Shown: one piece after another, positions 44,991-53,900 of the stretch
How positions within the stretch are numbered: the stretch's first letter is position 1
Layout: each line of letters opens with the position of its first letter
NCBI RefSeq assembly: GCF_021134715.1
Contig: NC_060024.1
Span: 2,480,001 to 2,544,000 of the forward strand
DNA from: Daphnia pulex
Taxonomy: Eukaryota > Arthropoda > Branchiopoda > Diplostraca > Daphniidae
DNA: 64,000 nucleotides
Direction of reading: 5' to 3'
The notes under the pieces: model-generated
Told to the model about the DNA's origin: nothing
What the model saw: the letters and a program-made list of their open reading frames with translations, nothing else
The model's database searches: none
Position numbers and translations under genes: made by a program

Positions 44991-45584
44991 TTCAACCAGG
45001 CATGGTGTATTAGTATGGTGGGGGAACTTATGGTTGGAATCGGCTATCTCGGCTGAAGCCAGTGGTCGCACCTGATCAGCGCTGCCTGGTGGACAATTGG
45101 GTGAACTATGAGCTATAAACGGTCTGAAAATTTTCTAAGTCCGATTGCACATTGCTTGTGTACTTATAAAGCTATAAAATCGTAAAAATAGAGTCAAAAA
45201 CAGCAATTAAGTATTATTTCTCAAGCTTTAATTATTTTAAAATTAATAGAAAAAAATATGAAAAAAAGTAAGTGATGAATATGGGAATCGAACGTTATCC
45301 CTTTCGAGTCGCAGACCGGGACTCTAGCAATTGTGACACCCAACTTTTGTCAAATATCGTAAATTTTAAAAAGATATACTATTTTTCAGACGAATTTACA
45401 AAAGAAATTAGTATCTTGGTTCATAGAGGGCACCAAAGAAGTGCGACCAGCCCTGCAATTGGCTGTTAAGAATTTCGACTTTTGCACTAAGCTCCGCCTC
45501 TTGTGCGGGAACTGGCTTCATTCGAGATAGCCGATTCCAACCAAAGTTCCCCCACCATACTAATACACCATGAACCAGGTCAAC
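44991..45584. mobile_element. MITE with 80-90-bp terminal inverted repeats
   Basis: CATGGTGTATTAGTATGGTG at 45,001 is matched in inverted orientation at about 45,553-45,572, and the match continues inward through GGTTGGAATCGGCTATCTC. Weaker inner inverted matches extend further, near 45,085 and 45,430. The interior is AT-rich and contains the tRNA-like sequence listed separately. Confidence 0.82.
45276..45347 (-). tRNA. tRNA-like sequence (SINE or tRNA pseudogene)
   Basis: The minus strand carries a good B box (GTTCGATTCCC) and an A-box-like TGTCACAATTGCTAGAG 40 bases upstream, with a GAGTC/GACTC stem between them. The anticodon loop has nine rather than seven bases and the T stem does not pair well, so it is not a functional tRNA. 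It lies inside the MITE at 44,991-45,584. Confidence 0.35.
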
Positions 45585-45596
45585 TAAGTTTATTTC

Positions 45597-45660
45597 CGCC
45601 ATGGGAATTGATATTCTACGTGTACCAAATATATTGAAAGTTCTAGGAAGGTCATAAATG
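45597..45660. repeat. Small diverged fragment of LTR family D
   Basis: GGGAATTGATATTCTACGTG and GAAAGTTCTAGGAAGGTCA correspond to 18,728-18,780 inside the family D solo LTR. Only about 60 bases are recognisable. Confidence 0.45.
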
Positions 45661-46740
45661 TAGCATACAAAAAGGGAGGTCAAGCAATACTTAGGAAATA
45701 ACGGAAAATAAAGTTCAAACGAGGGTAAAGCCGGGTAAAGCCACAATAGCAGTTGATAAATTTCTCGTATTACTTATATTTGCATCGATTTGCATCAACC
45801 ATTCAAGTTGTATTGTTTTTATTTACTTCGCGCATTAATTACTGTATTAATCTATTCTTATAGAAACCCTGCATTATCTTTACATGGTGAATGTTTCATT
45901 AAAACAAGATTGGGAATAAAATAGAAAGTTGAGCAATGGCGCCATGGTAGGAAACTAACTCATGCATGAATGCCAAGATAGCGAAGCATGTCCGGCGTCT
46001 ATTAACTTCATGTAAATGTTGTCAAACTTTTTCTACCTTCATTGCTAATGCTGTTCGCAATGTTCTAGAAAGTCACAGTTAATATAAAAGTGAAGGTCCG
46101 TTTCTTTTGGTAATTTTTTATGGGATGTGAATTCAGAATAAATAAACCAAGTGACAGAATGCGTTTGATTATTATGTATTTAGAAGTTGACAGATGACGC
46201 TGACATAAATACCCACAACTTAAATCATTAATAAGCCATTGGGAAGTATGGGAACTATCTAGAAAGGAAAAATATGTAAAATCAAACAGGGGATTATATT
46301 AAATAAGTTATTTTTCTATCGTCATTTTCTACTGATAGCTATGTTAACTTCAATTTTCATGTCTCCTATATGGCGTGGTATCATCTGCATATCAGAGGTC
46401 TCAAAGAAGATGGGTAGAACAGCTTAAACCGAGGCAGCATTTTATTTATCACTCATAGGGAGGATTTGGTTTCGTCAACTAAGATGGAATCTCCATTTTT
46501 ATTTATTAAATTTAACCGTCAAATCCACCATTTCTATGTGATAAAGATGAGATGTTTTACGATTGGGGGCAGTCGATAATTACACAATCAATTGAATATG
46601 TCCTTAGTACTGTTTTGGTTTAGAAGTTATTGTGTTATATAACACGGAGAGAACAGGTATGAAAGAAAAACACAATCAATTCTCGGTAATTAATTTTTTT
46701 TTTAAATGGGTCGAGAATCACAATGACGATAATCAAGATT
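45661..46740. other. Intergenic stretch, nothing recognised
   Basis: AT-rich, no long ORF. Probably the 3' flank of the minus-strand genes to the right. Confidence 0.4.
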
Positions 46741-46874
46741 AGTTTTCATCCGACTCTATACATGGCACAGAGTCCAAAGGATCTTGCAATTCAACGGCGG
46801 TCGTGTTCTCCGAGTCTTCATTGTCCCACTGCGTCGGTTCCGTTATTTCCATCGCCTTGTTCCGCAAGGCTTTC
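46739..46874 (-). other. Terminal exon of an unidentified gene
   Basis: On the minus strand a strong acceptor (TTATTCTATTTGCAG) precedes KALRNKAMEITEPTQWDNED, an acidic tail (CIESDEN) and a TAA at 46,739-46,741. It might be an alternative last exon of the FKBP4-like gene just upstream on this strand, since no other gene on this strand lies closer, or it may belong to a lost gene. Confidence 0.4.
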
Positions 46875-47137
46875 TGCAAATAGAATAAATAAAACAAAAC
46901 CCAGTTAGTTGCGGCCCTTAACACAAAAATGGCAGACAAATTATATTCTGTTAGTATAATTGTTCCGTGTAAAGCTATATGGATTCGCATTCGACGGGAG
47001 GGTGGGTGTTTTCATTACACAATCGAAATCGGCAGAAAAGAGTCGCGAAAACATTTACGAAGATCGTTGGATGACTCATGTGATGACTCTGTTGGTGTTT
47101 TTGTCGACTCCGCATTTTGTTGGTCCGAAGAGCTTTA

Positions 47138-49002
47138 GTCATTATCTTCTTCACCCTCATCTCCATTCAAATTTAGCGGCTTCCCGTTGACTGACACGAT
47201 GTTGGGTTTCCTGCCACCGTAACGCTTGAAGAAATCTGCTTGGTTCTTCCTACGTTCGGCCTTCAACTGTTCCACAGCTTCTTGTTTATCTCGTTCGATT
47301 TGAGCCAGATCAACGTCCAGCTGGCAGATGGACACCTTTCGTCGACTCGTCCCACCAACCGTATAAAGCCATTTGCCTCCATTCTTTTCGCTTACCTGTC
47401 GATCGTTTTCGGCCATCTTGTTGAAAATGCTAGAGTACAATTTCTTGTCCTTTTCGCGTTGCTCGCGAATCTTGGCGTTGCAGATCACCACTTGATTGGC
47501 GGCCGCCTTGTTGTTCGAATCAAATTGGAGAATCGCCTCGAAGTGTTTCTTGGCTTCATCCGGCACGTGAATGCCCAAAAGTGCCTACGAATGGAGAGAC
47601 AAAATCTGTGAGTAAAAAATCCAAACTAATTGCTGGTCAACTTGTACGGATACTTGGCCTATGATGCGGAATAATCCCTTTTCATTTTTCGGGCGGTCCA
47701 TCTCAAGCGCCTTGTGGCAATGATCACGAGTTGCACAGAAATAATTTAACTTTAAACAGCACATGGCCTGATTGAGGCATGCTGCCAGCATGAGCTGTTC
47801 TTGCTCCTTAGCTTTCTCGTCTTTAAGAGCTGAAATAGAAACGAAAAGTTTTATTTTTTTACAAAATGAAATTACTTACTTTTTTCAAACTCGAGGAGGG
47901 TGACAATCTTGGAAGTAGGCCTACTGTTTGTTAGCCAGAGCGTATTTGGCAGTTTTAAAATGATTGATTTCTTTTCCTTTGCAGAGTTTAGCCTTCTCCA
48001 GCTTTTTCTTCGGCGTCCATCCTCCAGCTCTCTTTGGCCTTTTCAAAGCTCTTGAGTTCAACCTCGTATTCGGGGTTGACGTTGGGTAAAACACCTTGTT
48101 TCTCGTTACCGGCAGAGCCGAAACCGTATGCAGGTGTCAACTTAAGCAAGCTCCTATCTTACTTCTTGAATTTCAACAGAGCCTATTCATCACCGTCGGG
48201 AATGTTCGTTGAATGAATGAATGTTCTAAATCTTCTCCAAGGTAGAAGCTTAACTCAGGTTGATCAAATACCGTGTCTCCGCGTGTCGACCGACCAGTGA
48301 AACTAGAACAATTAAAAGGGAGAAAAAGGAAACTATTGTTTAATTTTCACTTTAAATACTTCAGCCAACAAGGAAGCATACCTTCAGCAACAAGCACCTT
48401 TTCATTATAGGATTTGAATAACTTTTAGGTTTGATTTATAATCCCTCCATCACTTGCTTTGGGGAGATCTTCTATCTTCCAACCTGAAGACAAATATGAA
48501 TTACAGAATTTTGTATAAAAATGAGCAGTGTGGATCCAACCATACTTCAAACATCAGCAATGTGGCATTTAAGAGGAATTTTTAGGTGGACTTCCATTTT
48601 CACCGTAAGCATAATTGGATTAACAAGACAAGACTGCACACTTCAATGGTATTTACTCCAGTAGGGTCTTGCATGTCTTTTTTACACTACCTGTAGAGAA
48701 TTATATTTAAGAATGTCAATATAAAAAACAACCACATTCATCACATTCCATTAAAAGTACCTTTGCTTGAATTTGAATTTCTCCCCTCTGTCCTGACTGG
48801 AATCAAGCTTCATGCGCCATTCGTCAAAAAGCTTGTGTGGACTAGCTGGACTGAGCTGCTCCTTGCCAGTTCCCACCTGTTTGATTTCTTTTGAAACACC
48901 ACCTTCTTTTGTTGGGAGTGAGATCAACAGCTGCTTGGGCAAATGTGTAGGGTTAAGGCTCTGTCTTCGTAGAACTTGAACAATGGGTTGACCAACTTTC
49001 AT
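47138..49002 (-). pseudogene. Fkbp59: FKBP4/FKBP59-like immunophilin, FKBP part decayed, TPR part open
   Basis: FKBP4 proteins are HSP90 co-chaperones with two peptidyl-prolyl isomerase domains and a TPR domain. On the minus strand, 49,002-48,772 encodes the start of FKBP domain 1 (GGVSKEIKQVGTGKEQ; LDSSQDRGEKFKF). Near 48,600 is YGENGSPPK, and 48,490-48,400 holds EDLPKASDGGIINQT. At 48,300-47,880 lies FKBP domain 2 (VFDQPELSFYLGEDLEH; PAYGFGSAGNEKQG; YEVELKSFEKAKES), with in-frame TAG and TAA stops. TPR exons at 47,830-47,640 (NQAMCCLKLNYF; CHKALEMDRPKNEKGLFR) and 47,578-47,138 (HFEAILQFDSNNKAAANQV; REKDKKLYSSIFNKM) are open. The FKBP part cannot give a full-length protein, but a TPR-only product remains possible. 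Confidence 0.78.
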
Positions 49003-49850
49003 GCTGCTTTGTTGATTGGCTGTTATGGATTGTTTTCATTTAGTTGGTTTCATCACAGAATTTCATTTGAAAATGCTTATTGGTTTAAAAGTTTTCGATT
49101 AGTATCATAATTCATAAGACTTACTTGGATTAGGACCCCAGGTGATCGATGACGTTCGATCTTCGATGAGCAGGCCCGGGCCTGAGTGAGTGAGTGTCAA
49201 AACGTCAAAAATTGGGCCCAAACTGTCAAAACGTGACGGCAACACATTGACCAGCATTGAAAATGACAATCAGATCCTAGCAGACAGTCAGTCACAGAAC
49301 AGTGAGCTAGATATACATAATAAATCTGCGTAAAAGCAATCTGACCATTCTGACGCAAAAAACTAGTTATGGCTTTCATCCGCTTGGTTCACTGGTAATG
49401 TCGTACCCCGTTTGAGCTTCATTTTCATTTTGAGGACGAATTTGAACCTTGATTATTGCACACGTTATTAGTTCATTAGTTCATTACGACATCCGTGTTG
49501 AATAGTACGGCCATCTTCAGGCCATCTTCATCGGTAATTTATTACTATAGGAATCCAACGTTTCTATCTGATAGTAGTCCTACCACACTTATTGGGTTTT
49601 CATATTCTTCCTCGATTTTGTTTTGAGTCGAATATTTGTCTGTCCGTTCTAATACAAAATCAAAGGGAATCTTGCTCAGGAGGCCCTTTTTTTAAAGAAC
49701 TAAGTGGATCTGATTTTTTCAAGTTTGCCGAACTTTCGTTCGTTTTTCGAAATTGTCGGGGGCCGATATCCGGGCCATTAATATGGCATCAAGTTACTTT
49801 TTTAAAATATAATTGAACGCCATCAGCATATAGCGGTGAAGATGAATCTG
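49003..49850. other. Intergenic region between divergent genes
   Basis: It separates the minus-strand FKBP4-like gene from the plus-strand TATA promoter at 49,851. No ORF or repeat recognised. AAAACGT strings at 49,198-49,230 are the only local repetition. Confidence 0.4.
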
Positions 49851-49857
49851 TATAAAA
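49851..49857 (+). promoter_or_regulatory. TATA box of small secreted-peptide gene
   Basis: TATAAAA lies about 36 bases upstream of an initiator-like ATCAATC and 80 bases before ATG 49,931. The spacing and the following AGAC are shared with the promoter at 52,985. Confidence 0.65.
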
Positions 49858-49930
49858 GACAAGGGCAAACCTTCCATCGGCAGCATCAATCACTTGAGCT
49901 ACTCAGCAAGTTCTATAAGAATCAGCAGTC

Positions 49931-50123
49931 ATGAAAATTATGGTAAAACCCAAATAATTCTTTTCATATGATAACTATTTCAGAAATTTAATTTTGTTTC
50001 TGCTTTTTGTCTCTCTGCCCAGCAAAATCCGATCAGATCGCGCGCACTAGCGTGTTGATGGTGGCCTTTGCCGAAGCCGTTGAAGAAACTGGACAAATCG
50101 ACGTCGATTTGGACGGTCCACAG
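49931..50123 (+). pseudogene. Small secreted-peptide gene, probably decayed
   Basis: A 12-base coding exon (ATG 49,931 to 49,942; MKIM) is followed by GTAAAA. An 80-base intron ends CTCTCTGCCCAG, and an exon at 50,023-50,123 ends at GTATAT. This mirrors the Gly/His-rich gene at 53,090 (12-base first exon, MKVV). In the spliced frame a TGA follows after about eleven codons. One base off, the exon is open and encodes VLMVAFAEAVEETGQIDVDL, similar in style to a signal peptide end plus acidic propeptide. I infer a frameshifted relative. A 5' splice variant or sequence error could rescue it. No later exon was identified. Confidence 0.45.
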
Positions 50124-50349
50124 GTATATGTCGCCCTCCTTATCTCTCCCCCAAACAGCCAAAAGAGAAGACCTACATAGGAAAAGTGTTCGAGATATAT
50201 GTATCGTATCCTGTTCCTCTTTTCCTCTATACATTCTTATCCTACACGACCAGAGATTTATTCTCTCGCTCTCGCAGTGCTTTTGTAGCGATTTTTTCCT
50301 ACTTCTTATTTTCTATAAGATGAAAGCCAGAGGAGAAATTATAGAATGA

Positions 50350-50640
50350 AAACTCGAGAAATTGATGTAATGGGACAACGCCAGCCTTAAGCGTCGTTAA
50401 CATCATTAATAAACCTCTTAGCGCATCTCCTCTGCCGAGTTAGTTATAAAGGTTTCATTAATGCCGTTCAAAAATAAAAAATAAGGTTTTGTCGTTCAGG
50501 GTTCGTCATCTCTCATACCGGTCTATTAAAGCAGTAGCCAACACTCGAGTACTGCGGCGTACAAGATTGTCCCACGTCTTACAATGATAATCGATCTGAC
50601 TTGCCGAATTTATCTCATATTTTTTTAATGATATGCCGCG
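50350..50640. other. Intergenic, nothing recognised
   Basis: No feature supported between the decayed peptide gene and the TTAG-rich repeat. Confidence 0.4.
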
Positions 50641-50644
50641 CATA

Positions 50645-50795
50645 TCAGTTGTTAGTGTTAGAGTGTTAGTTAGTTATTCAGTTATTGTTAGTATTAGTTG
50701 TTGATAGTTAGGGTTAGTTATTAGAAGCTAGTATTAGTCGTTTAGAGTTAGGGTTAAGTAGTTAGGGTTAAGTTGTTAGGGTTAGTACATACATA
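50645..50795 (+). repeat. Degenerate GTTAGGGTTA / GTTAGT repeat
   Basis: About 150 bases of short units GTTAGGG, GTTAGT and GTTATT, including several TTAGGGTTA and TAGGGTTAAGT runs. It resembles interstitial telomere-like sequence but is irregular; arthropod telomeres are typically TTAGG. Confidence 0.7.
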
Positions 50796-50841
50796 GTTAT
50801 ATTATACAGGGCGATATGAGGGACAACAATGGGGGGCAATG

Positions 50842-50915
50842 TGGCGGAAGTGGGAATCGAACACGGGACAATTTCATATAACGCTAGATGCTATATCCAT
50901 TATACCATGGCCGAA
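50842..50915 (-). tRNA. tRNA-like sequence (pseudogene or SINE head)
   Basis: The minus strand contains an A box (GGTATAATGGATATAGC) and a B box (GTTCGATTCCC) at the right spacing, and starts GGCCATGG. The T stem and anticodon stem contain mismatches, so it is probably not a functional tRNA. Confidence 0.45.
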
Positions 50916-51005
50916 TATCCGATCCTTACTATTTCCGGAAGTTGATCATATCCTAAAACAGTATTGGCTGATAATATATAACAATATTTCTTAATTGTTG
51001 TGTTA

Positions 51006-51076
51006 TCCAGTAGCGCAGTGGTATGGGCTTGAATTGACACGCCGGCGTTCAAGGTTCAAACACCATTCGCACCATT
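51006..51076 (+). tRNA. Second tRNA-like sequence, opposite strand
   Basis: The plus strand has an excellent A box (TAGCGCAGTGGTA) and a B box (GGTTCAAAC) 33 bases later. The T stem is poor. It lies about 90 bases from the minus-strand tRNA-like sequence. Confidence 0.4.
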
Positions 51077-51860
51077 CAATTGGCTAAATGTTTCTTGTTT
51101 TCGTATTTCGATAAGGATGAGGATAAGGAAGGTCTAATAAAAAAAAATAAGAAACGAAAGTAAATACAGATATGAATTTATTATCAACAAAACCTCAACG
51201 TCATCCTAGCAGGTCATATTCTTTTTATCATTTTTTTTTTTTTTTTAATTATTAAACTAGCCCTTCCTTGTTACCGCGGTTACCGCAGCGAAGGTAGCTG
51301 ATTTCCTACTGTCAATTTTATTTTTAATTTTTCCTTTCGATTTTTAAAGATGGCTTATGGCTAATAGATTCGCTAATAATATTCGCTAATAATATTCGCT
51401 AATGCCGCGAATTGCCATGGCGGGGGACACAGAAGAGGACCGACCCAGAAGAGAAAAAGAGGAAATATAAATTGAGTGTGGCATCCAAATGCTCGTTTGG
51501 GTTCAATAAAACGATTTTGACACTATATATGGTGTTGGTGATACGAATCTGGTTGTTTGAGTATTTTTATTTCACCAACAGGTTTAAAGAAATTTGATTT
51601 GCATTTAAAAAATGTCGCTTATATAGTCGTAGAGACATGCAGAAACAGAAAAAATCTTCTAAAATTAAAGGAAATATATAGGCATAATAATTCTGAAATT
51701 TCTGAAGCCTTATAAGTTGTTGTAGTTCAAGTGGCCGAATGCGCAGTTTTCGTATATGTATATCATATGTACTGTATATCATCATACGCAATAAAACAAG
51801 TTCCTATAATTAAAATGAGAACATTGCTTTAATTGAAATTCTGGTTTCTTTTATGGGCAG
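51077..51860. other. AT-rich stretch, possible intron
   Basis: Poly-T at 51,229-51,246 and three TTCGCTAATAATA repeats near 51,369-51,400. No gene recognised. It could be intron upstream of the exon at 51,861. Confidence 0.35.
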
Positions 51861-52008
51861 GGAATTTCCAGAAATTCTAGAAATTGCTGATTTAGAAAGG
51901 TTGCGCAATGAAATCACCAGCACTGGATTTTCCCATAAAATTACAAAAAGGGTGGACATTATAGATGCAAAAACCTTCATTATCTTGTTTGATAGTGAAT
52001 TGTTGAAT
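51861..52008 (+). other. Orphan internal exon, unidentified protein
   Basis: Between a good acceptor (TTTTATGGGCAG) and a consensus donor (AAT|GTAAGT) lies a 148-base exon open in one frame (phase 2 in, 0 out). It encodes EFPEILEIADLERLRNEITS, then a KITKRVDI stretch and TFIILFDSELLN. Codon content looks protein-like and there is no stop in this frame. I do not recognise the family and found no adjoining exon, so the host gene is either lost or has very long introns. Confidence 0.45.
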
Positions 52009-52984
52009 GTAAGTTAAGTTGCAAAATTAAAAGAAGAAAAATAAATCACTGTTATTGACAACAACAATGTTGCAATTTGGAAGCCCCATCTGTTCAGCTG
52101 AGGCCAGCATGCAGCAAAGATTGCGATGTTGTAGATTATGAATTAGACTGAATCGGCGTTAAACATTTCATTCATGATTTCTGCATGTTCCGTTTGTCCG
52201 TGATTCATTTAAGTAAAATTATAGCGTGATTGTCGACACTAAAGAGAGCCTCTGACGTTGAGCTCCGCCCTCGGCGGCCCTCGGATACTTTATTTGCGGA
52301 ACTCGTTTCGTGCTGTGAAATAACGAATAAGCTGCAACTTAAGGCGGATCGAATTCGACTGATTTGATCATTTTCACCATTATTTTTGTTGTCTTTATTT
52401 TGGCCTGGCCAGTATTTCTAGTTCGAGGGTTTTTTCCGTGTTGCGCAACCGTATATAGAAACGATGGCATGGGCTCCCCAAATCGCAATAAACTGAAAAA
52501 GAGTTTTTGAAAAACTATAATTAAACATGTTTAAATAAAGAAAATGTATAGAATGGACTTGTAAGTTGGAGGTTGAAAGAATCAATGAGTTCATATGCGT
52601 GTCCCCGCCCGAGTATGACATGCAGCGACGCGAAAATATGACTGCTGGAAAAAACGGGGAAAACCCTGGAAAACCTGGTGAAAGCGCTGTTGTTTAAAAG
52701 CCTTGTATATACTAGCTCAGCTAGAGACCTCATAGTCAACGATTTCATGTTCCAGAACGAGTCGGGCTCCACACGCGCAAAAAATTTGCATACCCACCGA
52801 TCAATCCGGATTGAGGGGGATGCACCTCTTCTTCTTTTGCCTTTCTTATTTTCTCCCCATCAAACCATCACCTTGTTTCCTTCGACTTTCTAAATGACTT
52901 TTTTGCAGCTCTTGCTGACTTCTTGCACTTGCTGCAGGGATGGAACATAATACTCGGCATGCACGGAGGGCGTGGCTAATTTGG
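52009..52984. other. Intergenic, upstream of the Gly/His-rich gene
   Basis: No gene recognised. The last ~150 bases (52,840-52,984) lead into the TATA promoter. Confidence 0.4.
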
Positions 52985-52991
52985 TATAAAA
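52985..52991 (+). promoter_or_regulatory. TATA box of Gly/His-rich precursor gene
   Basis: TATAAAA lies 35 bases upstream of an initiator-like GCAGTCTC (A at 53,020), which gives a 5' UTR of about 70 bases before ATG 53,090. Confidence 0.75.
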
Positions 52992-53089
52992 GACGCGGAA
53001 CAACAGACCCAACACCAGCAGTCTCATCATCGCAACATTCACAGCAACATAAGAAGATCATCAGCATAACAGCTGAAAACCGAGCAATC

Positions 53090-53900
53090 ATGAAAGTCGT
53101 GGTAAGCTTTTGATTATGACTTTTGAAAGAGAGCAGCAGCAGCCAATTAACATTTGAACGGTTCTAATTATTATGTGATGGCTTCAGAACTCATATAGTT
53201 TGAAATTTTGGTTATTGACAATTTTTATTTTCTCTCTTTGAATCAACAGATTATATTAGCGTGCTGGACAGCGCTGGCCGCCGCCCAAATCTTAAGGCCA
53301 ATTGTCGCCGATTTAGATGCGGCCGCAGATCATCATGAGAGCCACGGCGGAGGCCATGGAGGTCACCATGGCGGAAGCAGTCACCACGGCGGAGGCGGTC
53401 ACCACGGCGGAGGCGGAGGCGGTCACCACGGCGGAGGCAGCAGTCACCACGGCGGAGGTAGTAACCACGGCGGAGGCGGACATTACGGAGGCGGGGAATA
53501 TGGACGCAAACGCCGCTCTATTGAAGAAATCCAAGCAGCAATCGCCGTTGCGGAATCCGTCGTCGATGCCTCTGCAGATTTAGACGTGGCCGCAGATCAT
53601 CATGGGACAAACGGCGGAGGCCATGGAGGTCATCATGGCGGAAGCAGTCACCACAGCGGAGGTGGTCACTACGGCGGAAGCAGTCACTACGGCGGAGGCG
53701 GTCACCACGGCGGAGGTGGTCATAACGGTGGCGGACATTACGGTGGCGGTGATTGGGGACGCAAGCGCCGCTCTATTGAAGAAATCCAAGCAGCAGCAAT
53801 CGCCGTTCCGGAATCCGTCGTCGATGACTCTGCCGATTTAGATGTGGCCGCACAACATGACGAGGGCTACGGTTTTTCGGGCTTCAGAACGTTATGGTGA
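53090..53900 (+). CDS. Gly/His-rich secreted precursor with two GRKRR processing sites
   Basis: Two exons: 53,090-53,101 (MKVV) and 53,250-53,900, with a 148-base GT-AG intron, giving 220 residues. Residues 1-17 form a signal peptide (IILACWTALAAAQ). Two modules follow. Each has an acidic leader (DLDAAAD; DLDVAAD), a tract of 55-60 residues made of GG, HH, SSHH and GHY units, and GRKRR (residues 89-93 and 174-178). After each GRKRR comes SIEEIQAA, an Ala/Val-rich acidic spacer. RKRR is a furin-type cleavage site, and a Gly before basic residues is the classical amidation signal, so peptides ending EY-amide and DW-amide are predicted. The modules arose by internal duplication. Possible roles, all inferred, are a histidine-rich antimicrobial or metal-binding peptide or a cuticle component. 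The promoter is TATA-driven. Confidence 0.85.

Noticed and set aside
50842..51076. Two functional tRNA genes
   Set aside because: A and B boxes are present but T and anticodon stems do not pair; downgraded to tRNA-like sequences.
53340..53760. Possible CRISPR-like direct repeats
   Set aside because: Repeats are contiguous coding triplets without unique spacers, in a eukaryotic context.
53313..53841. Four ORFs rich in Thr-Ala-Glu-Ala or Ser-Ala-Val-Val on both strands
   Set aside because: They are other-frame readings of the Gly/His repeat; the spliced frame with signal peptide and RKRR sites is far better supported.
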